From positions 1 to 41,495 of the forward strand of contig NZ_AUML01000043.1 of the NCBI RefSeq assembly GCF_000430665.1: a stretch of 41,495 nucleotides of DNA. The letters are read 5' to 3'. This DNA is from Aquimarina muelleri DSM 19832. Lineage in GTDB: Bacteria; Bacteroidota; Bacteroidia; Flavobacteriales; Flavobacteriaceae. The stretch's first letter is position 1, and every line of letters begins with the position of its first letter. A program made the position numbers and the translations under genes. A model generated the notes under the pieces. It was not told the DNA's origin. It saw only the letters and a program-made list of their open reading frames with translations, and made no database searches. Positions 1-12,200 of this stretch are shown in pieces.

Positions 1-2825
1 GTAAATCCTTTTTTGATATCTTACCATTACTTGTCAATGGCATTGCTTCTAAAACAACCCATAACTGAGGGATCATATACTCCGGTAAACGATGTTTTAA
101 AAATGCCTGAGCTTCTTGCTTATCAAAATCAGTACTACTTACTACATAACCAATCAAACGATTTACTCCTGAGCCATCCTCTCTAGACAAAACACAACAA
201 CTATCTAACCCTTCTAATTCTGATAAAACATTCTCTATCTCTCCCAATTCTATACGGTATCCTCGTATTTTTACCTGATCATCCTTACGTCCTAAAAACT
301 CTAAACTACCATCTGGTAACCATCGTGCCAAATCCCCTGTACGATACATCCTCCCTCCTGAAATAAATGGATCTAATATAAATCTCTCCGAAGTTAATCC
401 CGGTTTGTTTACATATCCTCGTGCAATCGCCACTCCAGAAAAACATAATTCCCCAACAACACCTATAGGAACCAAGGCATCATTTCTGTCTAAAATAGAA
501 GCTCTCACATTATCAATAGGTTTTCCTATACTTATTTTCTCAGAAGCATTTAATTGTTGTGCTGTAACCCATATTGTTGCTTCTGTTGGTCCATATAAAT
601 TCCAAACTGTATCACTAACAGCCGTAAGCTTATTTTTTAAATCTTCTTTTATCGCTTCTCCTCCACATAAAACAGTAACATTTTCATCATTATTCCACTC
701 ACTACTTATCAGCATCTGCCAAGTAGAAGGAGTCGCTTGCATAAACTCAGGACTATATTTTGCAATTGCTTCTTTCAACTTATATGCATCCAATGTTGAT
801 TCTTCATTTAATAAAATTGTTTTTGCTCCCTGAATAATTGGTGCAAATAATTCTAAATAGAAAATATCAAACGTATAAGTGGTTACTGATAATAGTGATT
901 TTAATCTTCCCAAATGAAGTTTTTCAATCATTGCACATAAAAAATTAACTACACTTTTATGCTCAATCATAACACCTTTTGGTCTTCCAGTAGAACCTGA
1001 TGTATAAATAACATAAGCCAAATGATTGGCTGTTATTTGGACAGATGGTTTTTCTATTGTTTCTTTTGCAATAGCGTTCCAATCCTTATCCATCAGAATA
1101 ACACGAACATTTTGTTTTTTCGAAAAACTTATTGCTTCGTTTTCTTTACTCAATACTAAAGAAATACTAGCATCTTCCAGAATATAAAAAATCCTATCTT
1201 CTGGATAATCAGGAGCAATCGGCACATAAGCCTTTCCTGATTTTAAAACTCCTAAAATCCCAATGACCATTTCTAATGATCTATTCATGCAAATCCCTAC
1301 TAACTCTTCTTTCTTTATCTCTTTTTTGTTAAGATAATTAGCTAATTTATTGGCTCGCTTATCTAATTCGCTATATGTAATAGTATCTTGATCAAAAACT
1401 ATAGCAACCTCATCTGGAGTTTTTTGCACTTGTTCTTCAAAAAGTTCAGCAACCGTTTTATCTAAAGGATAATCTTTTTTTGTGGTATTAAACTCTTTTA
1501 ATAATCGCTCTATTTCAGATACCTCTAACATCGGTACGGTATCTACTGAATGATTACGATTTCCAATAAACTCAATTACTAATGTCTTATAATGCTGTGC
1601 TAGCTGTTGTATTGTTTCTTTGCTAAACAATGCTGTTGCATAGGTAAAGTTTAGTCCAAGACCAGCAATAGTTTCTGTGACTGTTAATGTTAGATCAAAC
1701 GAAGAGGTACTTGTTTCATAAGGGTATGGACTCACGTCTAACCCTGGTAATGTTATTACCTCATTATCAGTGTCGTTTTGTAAAGTGAACATGACCTGAA
1801 ACAAAGGTGTCATACTCATATCCCTAGTCATTATAATACGATCTACTACTTTTTCAAAAGGAGCTTGCTGATGGTCATACGCTTCTAAAGTTGTTCTTTT
1901 TACTTGCTCCAACACTTCTCTAAATGACATTTCATGATTTATATCACTTCTCAAAGCTAAGGTATTAGCAAAAAAACCTATTACTCCTTCTGATGCTGAT
2001 TGTGTCCTATTGGCTATCGGGGTTCCTACACAAATATCGTGTTGTCCACTATATCGATATAACAATACTTTGAATATCGATAACAATCCCATAAACATAG
2101 TTACTCCTTCTTCCTTACAAATATTTTTTAAACTCTCTCTGGTTTTAACATCCAAAGAAATAGCTATATCAGCTCCATTTGTATTCTGAATTGAAGGACG
2201 TGTATAATCTGTTGGTAAAACTAGTGGAGACACTTTTTTTAACTTACTCTCCCAATAAGAAAGTTCTTTATCTAGTACGTCCCCTTCGATATGTGTTCTT
2301 TGCCATATTGAATAATCTTTATATTGAATTGGTAAAGGAAGTAACGTAGTTGTTCTATTTTCTTTTAAAGACGTATATAACTCTAAAAATTCTTTAATTA
2401 AAATTCCATTAGACCATCCATCACTGGCAATATGGTGAAATACTCCTATTAGTATATAATTATTATCTCCTAACTCGTATAAACATACTCGAAACAAATA
2501 ATCAGAAGATAAATCAAACGGTTTAGATATAAATTTTTTAAGTTTATTTGAAATATCATCCTTAGAAACATCTAAAACTTCATGTTCCATACTCCAATTT
2601 TCAGCAGAAATGATCTTTTGATACCCCACCCCTTCTTCAGATTTAATTACTGTTCGTAATGCCTGATGCCTGGATACTATCTGATATAATGACTGTATTA
2701 ATTTATGTACATCTAAATCCCCTGTAAGACGTAATATCATGGGAATATGATATGGGATACTTCCTTCTAATTGATCAATAAACCATAACCGTTCTTGACT
2801 AAAAGATAATGGTATATGTGTTGTT
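1..2825 (-). other. NRPS module 7 (C-A..., predicted Gly; partial)
   Basis: A C domain (opening HIPLSFSQERLW, catalytic HHIASDG) of the LCL look is followed by an A domain with the A3 core YTSGSTGRPKG. Aligning the A4-A5 region by eye to GrsA gives the ten-residue code DILQLGLIWK, a standard glycine code. Key stretches are TFDIFYLELF, MQATPS, VLCGGEA and NLYGPTEATIW. The module is cut by the window edge straight after A10. Confidence 0.85.
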
Positions 2826-5800
2826 ATTTGTTGAGGAACTAGTGCTGGTAGGATCGTTCCCTTGCCTTGATTAAACATGTGTATTTTTAAACTCTCGATA
2901 GTCGGATAGATAAAAATATCTTTTATTTCTAAAGCAATTTCCATTTTTTTACGTATCGCTGATACTAAGCGAGTAGCTAATAAAGAATGTCCTCCTAGAT
3001 CAAAAAAATCATCTTGTACTCCTATTTTATCGATATTAAGTATCCCTTGCCAAATACCAACTAATTCTTCTTCCATTTCATCTCGTGCTGCTACATAAAC
3101 TCCTCTAGAAAGATCTGATAATTCGGGATCTGGTAATGATTTTCTATCTATCTTACCATTACTTGTCAAAGGAATTTCAGTAAGAGTTACCCACAATTGA
3201 GGAACCATATATTCTGGTAGTTTCTTTTTTAGTGCTTTTTGTAACTCTTGTTTATCAAGTTCTCCTTGGGTCACTACATATCCTATTAATTGCTGACTTC
3301 CTCCTGCATCTTTTTTTGCCAAAACACAGCTTCCAAGTATTTTTGGTTGCTCAGACAATATTGTTTCTATCTCACCTAACTCGATTCGATAACCTCTAAT
3401 CTTCACTTGTTGATCCGACCTTCCTATATATTCTATATTTCCATCAACTAACCAACGAGCAACATCTCCTGTATCATACATTCGTTCACCTTCAATAAAT
3501 GGATTTTCGATGAATCGTTCTTTTGTCAAAAGTTCTTTATTGAGATACCCTCTGGCTACTTGTACTCCTCCAATATAAAGATCCCCAGGAACTCCTATAG
3601 GTACAATACGGTGTTTCTTATCCAATATATACAGAGTTGTATTGGCTACTGGTTTACCAATAGGAATTTTAAATAACTGTTTGTTTTTTGGCATCTGCCA
3701 TGAAGTAACATCTATTGCAGCTTCTGTGGGACCGTATAAATTATCTAAACGAACATCAGGAAATTTTTCTCTAAATAAATTTACTTGATCTAAACGAAGT
3801 GCCTCTCCACTACATAGGACTCTTTTTAAAGATTGGCAATCTCCGCGGCTTATCTCTAATAAAAAGATCCAAAGCATAGAAGGAACAAAATGAAGTGTCG
3901 TTACTTTATAACTATCAATCGCCTCTTTTAAACATTTGATATCTTTATGACCTTCGGGACGTAAAAAAACCATAGGTACTCCTGCTATCAAAGGCCAAAA
4001 CAATTCCCACACAGAAACATCAAAACAAAAAGTTGTTTTTTGTAATACAATATCTTTTTCTGCTTCTAATTGATAATGTTCCTGAGTCCATAAAAGACGG
4101 TTTACAATTCCTCTATGTTCATTCATCACTCCCTTTGGTTTGCCTGTACTTCCTGATGTATAAATTACATATGCTAGATTATCAGGACACAGTTTCACAT
4201 AAGTTGGATGTGTTGGATATTCTTTAATAAGCAAAGAATCTGATATATTAAGACAGTTAATCTCTTCTTTTATTGACTGTAATATTTCTTCAGATCTATG
4301 ATCACACAACACTATTTTAGAAGCAGTATCTTGTAGGATATAATGAATACGTTCTTCTGGATAATCAGGATCTATAGGTACATATGCGGCTCCAGATTTT
4401 AAAATTCCTAATATTCCAATCATCATAGACAATGAACGATCCAAACAAATCCCTACTAAGGACTCTGTCACTACTCCTTGTTCTATCAAATAATGTGCTA
4501 ATTGATTAGAGCGTTCATCTAACTCTTTATAAGTTAGTCTGTTTTCTTCAAAAATTACCGCATCTGCATATGGGGTTTGTAATACCTGATTTTGAATTAA
4601 GTCTAATAAGGTTTTATCTTTTGGATAAGAAACTGATGTTGTATTAAATTCTAGTAACCTCTCCTTTTCTTTTTTAGAAACAATATCTACATCTGTTATT
4701 TTACTATTTTCAGACAATTCTATGAATTGTTCCAGTACTTTTCTAAAGTGTCCTTGAATCAACAAAACATCAGAAGAAGCTAATACATTTTCATTATGTG
4801 TGAATTTTATATCCAACACCGTTCCTAACCCAATAGTTAAGGTTAAAAGATAGCTTGTTTGCTCATTCGCTTCGACATTCTTGTATTTTAATAATCTTTG
4901 CTCTTTTTTGAGTGCTTCTGTTACTGGATAGTTTTCGAATACCACAAGACTGTCAAACAACGTTCCTTTTATCCCACTTAAATGTTGAATTTTAGCAAGA
5001 TTAGTATACTGATGCTCTCTGGCTTCGGTATGTCCTAATTGCAACTCAGATAGCCATTCAGATAATAATTTTCCCTCTTCTATAGTAGCATGTAATGGCA
5101 AGGTATTGATGTATAACCCTACTCTCTCTTCAGCTCTTTCTAATGTTTTAGGACGTCCTGAAACTGTAACTCCATATACTACATTTTTATTACCAGTATA
5201 GTTAGCTAGCAATAATGCCCAAGCACCTTGAACAACTGTATTTACAGTAATATGGTTTCGCCTTGCATAGGCGACCAATTGAGAAGTAAAATCTGAATCA
5301 AAAGACAATAATTCATCCTTATAGTTTTCTGTTATCCCCAATCCTGAACTCATTGTTTTTGAAAAAGGCACTAAAGAAGGAGCTGATAGCCCTTCCATAT
5401 ATGTTTTCCAAAAATCCTCTTCTTTTTCAACATTCTTACTTGCTATATACTTTACATAATCCTCATACGTATCGGTTATTTTCTGTGGAGGGATTTCTCC
5501 TTTATAAAATGCTTCATACGCTTGTAAAAACTCTCCTAAAACAATCGATAGTGACCATCCATCCATTAAAATATGATGATTTGTAAAAACCATCTTATAG
5601 GATTTTTCTCCTGTTTTTATAAGTGTAATTCGTAACAGAGGAACTTCATCAAACGTAAAACCAGCCGCTCTATCAGAAATTAAAAAAGTATTCAATTTTA
5701 TAGCCTGTTCTGATGGAGAATATGTACTGTAATCTAACTCTCTAAAAGGCAAAACAACATCTTCATAAACACGCTGTACTGGAATACTAAATTCTTTATG

Positions 5801-6196
5801 AAAAAATGCAGTTCTTAATATACTATGGTTTTTAAATACATACTCCCAAGAGGACTTCATGACCTGAGCATCAACTCCGCTTATAAAATCGATTGCTAAT
5901 TGTACTGTATACGCATTAGATTCTTTATCATAAAGTCCCTGAAACAGCATTCCTTCTTGAAGCGGGCTTAATTTATACAATACATTAGATGCCTTTTTAG
6001 CCTTCTTTTTATTTTGTAAAAAATCAATTAACTCTTCTTTATGTTTTCTTAAAAAACCTTTTATATCCTCTTTATCTTTTTTAAAGTCATAAGGATCACT
6101 TTTTGAGTTATTTTTACTCTTTTTTAATATGAGTTCTCCTTCTTTTTCAATCAAAAAGAAATGCAAGCCTTTTAACTTTTTTATAAAACTTTCCAT
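1..6196 (-). CDS. Nonribosomal peptide synthetase, second subunit (partial, 3' end outside window)
   Basis: This multimodular NRPS extends the lipopeptide begun by the upstream 6843-aa protein. The start is the ATG at 6196, 12 bases after the upstream stop. The frame stays open for 2065 codons and runs off the window edge. Domains in order: TubC-like N-terminal docking domain (residues ~1-60), C (motif HHILMDG, ~205), A, PCP (LGGHSLL, ~1069), C (HHIASDG, ~1255), and A ending at the A10 motif NGKIS at the window edge. The first C domain has the SPLQEGMLF start seen in the C domain that follows an epimerisation domain inside the upstream protein, so it is probably a DCL type that accepts a D-residue donor. 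The A-domain codes read Ser and Gly (see module entries). The last A10 motif has Ser where Asp is usual (NGKIDK). Neither a terminal PCP nor a thioesterase is visible because the gene continues. Confidence 0.97.
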   Translation of the reverse strand, partial: MESFIKKLKGLHFFLIEKEGELILKKSKNNSKSDPYDFKKDKEDIKGFLRKHKEELIDFLQNKKKAKKASNVLYKLSPLQEGMLFQGLYDKESNAYTVQLAIDFISGVDAQVMKSSWEYVFKNHSILRTAFFHKEFSIPVQRVYEDVVLPFRELDYSTYSPSEQAIKLNTFLISDRAAGFTFDEVPLLRITLIKTGEKSYKMVFTNHHILMDGWSLSIVLGEFLQAYEAFYKGEIPPQKITDTYEDYVKYIASKNVEKEEDFWKTYMEGLSAPSLVPFSKTMSSGLGITENYKDELLSFDSDFTSQLVAYARRNHITVNTVVQGAWALLLANYTGNKNVVYGVTVSGRPKTLERAEERVGLYINTLPLHATIEEGKLLSEWLSELQLGHTEAREHQYTNLAKIQHLSGIKGTLFDSLVVFENYPVTEALKKEQRLLKYKNVEANEQTSYLLTLTIGLGTVLDIKFTHNENVLASSDVLLIQGHFRKVLEQFIELSENSKITDVDIVSKKEKERLLEFNTTSVSYPKDKTLLDLIQNQVLQTPYADAVIFEENRLTYKELDERSNQLAHYLIEQGVVTESLVGICLDRSLSMMIGILGILKSGAAYVPIDPDYPEERIHYILQDTASKIVLCDHRSEEILQSIKEEINCLNISDSLLIKEYPTHPTYVKLCPDNLAYVIYTSGSTGKPKGVMNEHRGIVNRLLWTQEHYQLEAEKDIVLQKTTFCFDVSVWELFWPLIAGVPMVFLRPEGHKDIKCLKEAIDSYKVTTLHFVPSMLWIFLLEISRGDCQSLKRVLCSGEALRLDQVNLFREKFPDVRLDNLYGPTEAAIDVTSWQMPKNKQLFKIPIGKPVANTTLYILDKKHRIVPIGVPGDLYIGGVQVARGYLNKELLTKERFIENPFIEGERMYDTGDVARWLVDGNIEYIGRSDQQVKIRGYRIELGEIETILSEQPKILGSCVLAKKDAGGSQQLIGYVVTQGELDKQELQKALKKKLPEYMVPQLWVTLTEIPLTSNGKIDRKSLPDPELSDLSRGVYVAARDEMEEELVGIWQGILNIDKIGVQDDFFDLGGHSLLATRLVSAIRKKMEIALEIKDIFIYPTIESLKIHMFNQGKGTILPALVPQQITTHIPLSFSQERLWFIDQLEGSIPYHIPMILRLTGDLDVHKLIQSLYQIVSRHQALRTVIKSEEGVGYQKIISAENWSMEHEVLDVSKDDISNKLKKFISKPFDLSSDYLFRVCLYELGDNNYILIGVFHHIASDGWSNGILIKEFLELYTSLKENRTTTLLPLPIQYKDYSIWQRTHIEGDVLDKELSYWESKLKKVSPLVLPTDYTRPSIQNTNGADIAISLDVKTRESLKNICKEEGVTMFMGLLSIFKVLLYRYSGQHDICVGTPIANRTQSASEGVIGFFANTLALRSDINHEMSFREVLEQVKRTTLEAYDHQQAPFEKVVDRIIMTRDMSMTPLFQVMFTLQNDTDNEVITLPGLDVSPYPYETSTSSFDLTLTVTETIAGLGLNFTYATALFSKETIQQLAQHYKTLVIEFIGNRNHSVDTVPMLEVSEIERLLKEFNTTKKDYPLDKTVAELFEEQVQKTPDEVAIVFDQDTITYSELDKRANKLANYLNKKEIKKEELVGICMNRSLEMVIGILGVLKSGKAYVPIAPDYPEDRIFYILEDASISLVLSKENEAISFSKKQNVRVILMDKDWNAIAKETIEKPSVQITANHLAYVIYTSGSTGRPKGVMIEHKSVVNFLCAMIEKLHLGRLKSLLSVTTYTFDIFYLELFAPIIQGAKTILLNEESTLDAYKLKEAIAKYSPEFMQATPSTWQMLISSEWNNDENVTVLCGGEAIKEDLKNKLTAVSDTVWNLYGPTEATIWVTAQQLNASEKISIGKPIDNVRASILDRNDALVPIGVVGELCFSGVAIARGYVNKPGLTSERFILDPFISGGRMYRTGDLARWLPDGSLEFLGRKDDQVKIRGYRIELGEIENVLSELEGLDSCCVLSREDGSGVNRLIGYVVSSTDFDKQEAQAFLKHRLPEYMIPQLWVVLEAMPLTSNGKISKKDL
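2890..5985 (-). other. NRPS module 6 (C-A-PCP, predicted Ser)
   Basis: The C domain opens YKLSPLQEGMLF with catalytic NHHILMDG. The A-domain core is YTSGSTGKPKG, and the residues read FDVSVWELF, TLHFVPS, VLCSGEA and NLYGPTEAAID. The code is DVWHLSLIDK, the standard serine code. The carrier protein has LGGHSLL with the phosphopantetheine serine at about residue 1069. There is no epimerisation domain, so L-Ser is expected. Confidence 0.88.
6017..6196 (-). other. TubC-type N-terminal docking domain
   Basis: The first ~60 residues have the layout of the TubC_N beta-hairpin docking family. There is an amphipathic start (FIKKLKGLHFFLIEKEGEL), a beta-hairpin rich in Lys, and a closing helix ending KHKEELIDFL just before the condensation domain. 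In characterised NRPS systems this domain binds a short acidic C-terminal motif on the upstream subunit. The upstream protein here ends in such an acidic tail. The family call is by pattern only. Confidence 0.75.
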
Positions 6197-6208
6197 GTGA
6201 ATGTGCTA

Positions 6209-6277
6209 TTATATTTTAAAAACTTCTTCTGAATCTGAGGCCGTTTCTTCATCAAAAAATGCATCTAATTCTGTTAT
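6209..6277 (-). other. Acidic C-terminal docking tail of first NRPS
   Basis: After the last E domain the protein ends with TELDAF and a strongly acidic stretch (FFDEETASDSEEVF) plus two final residues. The internal E1-C2 linker starts the same way (TEFDAF) but continues with basic residues into the next C domain. The acidic tail therefore occurs only where the chain is split. It is the likely partner of the basic TubC-like domain on the next protein. Confidence 0.65.
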
Positions 6278-9200
6278 TTCTATTTCTTTTTCCAATCCAT
6301 AATCAGAAGGAGTGAAATCTCTGTTTTCTTGATTTTTACAATGTTCTATGATTGTCTTAATATTAGACAGATACTGATTTGCTAATTTTTTAATTGTTTC
6401 TGGTTTATATTCTTTCTCTGAATAACTCCATTCTAATTGTAATTGTCCTCCTGTAACCGAACTGTTAATCTCTAGCTTATTAGTAAAAGGAATGCTATCT
6501 CCTATTGGTGTTCCACAAGATTCTGGAGCAATATCGAACCAACTTTCATTTGTTGTTAGGTTATCCAATTGTCCGAGATAATTGAACAATATATCCCATT
6601 GTATTCTTGAAATCCGTTTGCGAACTTCTTTTGAAGGGTGTAAGTTTAACAATGCACCATAGCCCAATCCTTTATCTGGTATTTTACGTAATTGTTCTTT
6701 AATCGATTTTATTAGATTTCCTAAAATACCTTTTGATTCATCAATAAGAGCTACTGGATAAACATTGGTAAACCAACCAATTGTATTACTAATATCTACC
6801 TCATCAGAAATATCTTCTCTACCATGCCCTTCTAAACCAATAATAACTTTACTTTTTCCTGACCAATCATGTACTGTCATTACTAAGCAACTGATCAGAA
6901 TATCTTCTATTTCTGTTCCATAACTTTGATGAATTTCTTTTAATAAAGCTGTTGTATTTGCTACATCTAATGTGGTTTTATAGTTAGATACTTCATTTCG
7001 ATTAGAAGCTTCTCCTCTTATATCTGTTGGAATCGGGGTATAATCCATACTCATAGATGACCAATAAGATTGCTGTGCTAACACTGAGTTTTTATTTGCA
7101 TACTCCTTAAGCACCTGTACCCATTCTCTATAAGAACTTCCTTTTTTTCCTAAATCAACGTCTATCTCTTGAGTTGTTTCGATTTCTTTTAAAACACGTC
7201 CAAAATCATCTAATAAGATTCGCCATGAAACACCATCGATGACTAAATGATTTGCCAAAAGAAACAATCTATCATCATGGATATTACTAGGCGTTTTAAT
7301 AAGAACTACTGTAAACATTTGTCCTTTATGAGATGATAACCGCTTTTGATAATTATCACATATAACAGTAATTGATGTTTCACAAAACTCTTCTTCGACT
7401 ACTGCCACTGTACTCCAATCTACAACCTCTACTACACATACTTCATTACCATAGGTTTGAGTCCATTGTTGATCTTTCTGTTGGTAAACAAAACGCAAAG
7501 CATCGTGATGAGTTGTTAATACCTCTACCGTTTTTCTTAGCGATATCTCATTAATATCTTTGGATATGGATAACAAAACAGCTTGATTAAAATGTACCCC
7601 TTCTGAATATATTTCGTCAAAATACCATTGCTGTATGGGTAGCAGATCGCTTTCCCCTTTCAGAAACCCTTGTTCTCCAATTATTTCTCCAGTTCCTAAA
7701 GCGATATAGTTCGCTAATCCAGAGATTGTCTGATATTCAAAAAGATCTCTTGGTTGCATTGTATATCCTAAACGATTCATTCTACTTACTACTTGAATAG
7801 TAATAATGGAATCCCCTCCTAATTCAAAAAAGTTATCATGAATTCCTATTTCCTCTACTCCTAATAACTCTTGCCAAACAATGGATGTTTGTTTTTCTAA
7901 TTCATTTCTGGGGGCTACATAAGATTCTTTAAGAGACAAAGACATGTCCAAATCAGGAAGTGCTTTTTTATCGATTTTTCCATTAGAGGTTAATGGCATT
8001 GTTTCTAATGGTATCCATAAAACTGGAATCATATATTCTGGTAGGCTCAACTTTAATTCCTGTTTAACCGCTTTTATATCAAACTCCTCTTCAACAACTA
8101 TATAGGCAACCAATTGTTTTGCTCCTTGGTCATCTTCTTTTACAACAACACAACAATTTTCTATATCAACAACTTTTAATAATGCTGTTTCAATCTCTCC
8201 TAATTCAATACGATATCCTCTTATTTTTACTTGGTCATCTGTTCTTCCTATAAATGCTATCTTACCATCTGGTAGCCACCTAGCCAAATCTCCTGTTCGA
8301 TACATTTGTTTTCCGGTCACAAATGGGTTTGGAACAAATTTTTCTTTAGTTAGTTCTTCTCTATTCAGGTATCCATTTGATAAACCAACTCCAGAAATAC
8401 ATAATTCCCCTACTACTCCTCTAGGAACAAGTTGTTGTTCCTGATCGAGTATATAAATTTGTGTATTTGATACAGGACGTCCAATATCTATAACTTCATT
8501 TTCCTGTACCTCTGATACAGATGCCCAGACAGTACATTCTGTAGGGCCATACTCGTTATACATAGTAATAGAACGATACGACTCATAATGCCTTTCTACA
8601 ACTTTTTTATTGAGTTGTTCTCCTCCTACAATTACTCCTCTAAGTTGAGTGTTATTTAATAACCCTTCACTTAATAAGAAATTATAATAAGAAGAAACAC
8701 ATAACAGTAAATCAACATTTTGTTGTAGTAATATTTTCATTTGTGAAGCATCATGAATTGCTTCTTTTGAAGGTATTATAAGACGTCCTCCTGTTAACAA
8801 GGTTCCAAAAATAACGGATACCGATGGGTCAAAAACAAATGAAGGAAGTAAAATCATTCCCTCTACAGTGCCATAATAAGCAATCTTTGAAAAGACTAAG
8901 CCAGTCAAATTAGCATGCGTAACCATTACTCCTTTTGGATTTCCTGTGGATCCAGAGGTATAGATGATATAGGCTAAACATTCTGGTAATAAGAGTTGGG
9001 AAATCCTATCTGAAGATTCTTCTGCAATTTCATTCCAGTCCGTATCCAACAAGGTAAGCCCAATGTTTTCTTTATCCTTCCATAATTCTATATGAATCGA
9101 ACTAGACACAACAAAATATATTTTGGCATCTTGTAGAATATACGTGATTCTATCTTCTGGATAATCCGGATCTATAGGAACATAAGTTCCTTTAGCTTTT

Positions 9201-12200
9201 AGAATACCTAAGATTCCAACAATCATTTCTAAAGATCGTCCGATACAAATACCTACTAAGCTATTTTCTTTAACTCCTTGTTTTTGTAAATGTCTGGCCA
9301 ATTGATTGGTCTTAGTATCTAGCTCTTGATAAGTAAGATTTGTATTTTCAAAAACCACCGCTATTTTATCTGGGGTATTTTCAACTTGTTGATAAAACAA
9401 ATCAAGAACAGTTGTTTGATCTGGATAGTCCAGTTTTGTATCATTAAACAGAGTAAGTAACTGATGTTTTTCTGAAGCTGTTATCATGGTAATACTTCCT
9501 ATGCGCTTCTTTGTGTCTTCTACCAAATTACATAACAACATTTTATAATGTTCTGCCATTTGTCGGATTGTATCCTCTCTAAAAAGGTCCGTGCAATAGG
9601 TCATGTTTAACAGAATACCAGATTCATCTTCTATAGCTGCGAGTGTAATATCGTATTTAGAATTATCTACTTCATATGGTATATTTGTTATCGTAAGTCC
9701 ATCTAAATCAATTTCTTGCTGAGGGGTGTTTTGTAAAACAAACATTACTTGAAATAAAGGACTTATACTTCGATCCCTTACCTCTACTACACTATCTACC
9801 ACTTTTTCGAAAGGGGCCTGCTGATGCTCATATGCTTCTAATGTATTTTCCTTAACCTGTTGAAGAATATCTTTGAAACTTGGATTACCCGATAGATCAC
9901 TTCTTAATGCTAGGGTATTAACAAAAAATCCTATCAATGCTTCGGATTCTTCTCTGGTTCTATTAGCGATTGGACTACCAACACAAATATCCTTTTGTCC
10001 ACTATATTTATATAACAAGATTTTAAATGCTGATAGCAATAACATAAACAATGTTACTTCTTCCTCTTTACATATTATATCTAAGGAGTTGCTTAATTCC
10101 TTGTCTAGTGAGAAAGTAAAACTTTTTCCCTTTGTGCTTTGAATCGTCGGGCGAGGAAAATCTAATGGTAATATCAAAGAAGATACACCTCTTAGTTTTT
10201 GGTTCCAATACGACAATTGTTTTTCTAATACCGTGCCTTCGATATAATTTCGTTGCCATATAGCATAATCTGCATATTGTATTGATAAAGGGGTAAGAGG
10301 GTTTATTTTTCCATTTTTATAGCTATCATATAATGTGATTAATTCTTTAATAAGAATACTATTGGACCATCCATCTGTTGCTATATGATGAAACACTCCT
10401 GCCAAAATATGTTCATTTTCATGGACTTCATATAAACGCATTCGAAGCATAAAATCCTGAGATAAATCAAAAGGTTTAGCAACAAATTCATGAATAAGCT
10501 GTTCCTGATTTTCTAACACAAGTGTTTCGATAGTATCTAGTCTCCATGTTTCAAATGCCTTAACTTCCTGATATCCTTTTCCATCTTCTGTTTTGATTAC
10601 AGTACGCAGTACTTCATGTCGCCGTACAATTTCTTTTAATGCGGCTTCTAGAACTTGAACATCCAATACGCCTGTTAATTTTAGAACTACTGGCATATTA
10701 TAATCTAACGTTCCTTCTAACTGATCGATAAACCATAAACGTTCCTGACTAAAAGATAATGGTAATTGTCCTTCTCGTTGTTGTGGTATTATGCGTGGTA
10801 ACTGCTCTTGCTGTGTTTGCGTACTGATATAAAAACTCAACCTAGCTATTGTAGGATATATGAAAACATCACGAATCGCTACTTCTTTGGCCATCTCTTT
10901 ACGAATCGCAGAAACCATCCGAGTAGCTAACAAAGAATGTCCTCCCAATTCAAAAAAGTCATCCGTAACTCCTATTTTTTCTCTTTCAAGTAGTTCTTGC
11001 CAAATCGCAACTAATTGCTCTTCTGTTTCATTTCTTGCTGCGGTATATGAACTAGTGATATGTCTGTCATGGTTAAAATCCGGAAGTGCTTTCTTATCTA
11101 TTTTTCCATTACTTGTTATAGGCATTTCATCTAAAAAGACCCAAAACTGAGGAATCATATATTCTGGTAATTTTGACGCCAACTGCTCTTTAATTTCGTC
11201 TACTTCGAAGGTTTTATTTGTTACTACATAACTTACTAAATATGAATTTCCTTTCTTATCTTTTTTAACAACGACACTACAACTATCTATATAGGTTTCT
11301 GATGTTATTACATGTACTATTTCGCCTAATTCTATTCGATATCCACGTATTTTAACTTGATCATCTTTTCTGCCTATAAACTCAATGTTTCCATCTTCTT
11401 GCATTCTCACTAAATCTCCTGTACGATACATCCGTTCTCCTTTTATAAACGGGTTTTCTACAAACACGTTTGCAGTGAGCGTCTCTTGGTTTAAATATCC
11501 TCTTGCTAAACCTTTTCCTGCAATACACAGTTCTCCTATTACTCCTTGAGGTTGTAACTCTAATGTATCTGATAAGACATATACTTTTGTATTATGTATT
11601 GGTTTCCCAATAGGAACATTGGTATTAATTGTTCCTTCAAAGATAGTAGCGCATATACTTGTTTCGGTAGGGCCATAAGCATTACAATATTTTCCATATT
11701 TAGAAAACTCTTTTACTTGAGCTAAAGGAGCTTGTTCCCCTGCAGTAACCAAAGTTTTTATATTTTTTAGATCATCCACTGCTATTATTTCTAGAAAAGC
11801 AGGAGGAATTGTTGCCCAGGAAATAGCATGTTTTTTTATAAAACTAACAAAATAATCTTTGTCTGATTTATATATATCTTCTATAATAACCAGCTTTGCA
11901 CCAGATAATAAGGATACAAATATTTCTGAGATAGAAGCATCAAAAGATTGATTTGCAAATTGAAGACAGGCTTCTTTTTCTAAAATATTAAAAGCTGTAA
12001 TCTGAGAAACTATGGTATTTACAATTCCCTGATGCTCAATCATAACTCCTTTTGGTTTACCTGTAGATCCTGATGTGTAAATCACATATGATAACATATC
12101 TTTTTTTACTACGGATTTTGGAATACTAGTATCGAGATGATCAGAAATTTGATCGTATTTCTTTAAAAACTCAGGATCAATAACAACTCTACAATTACTG

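Noticed and set aside
405..833. Plus-strand open frame of 142 codons
   Set aside because: It lies fully inside the A domain of NRPS module 7 on the minus strand, whose protein has clear conserved motifs. The same applies to the other plus-strand frames within the NRPS genes.
1..6196. Terminal thioesterase or reductase domain
   Set aside because: The gene leaves the window after the seventh A domain, so no release domain can be seen.
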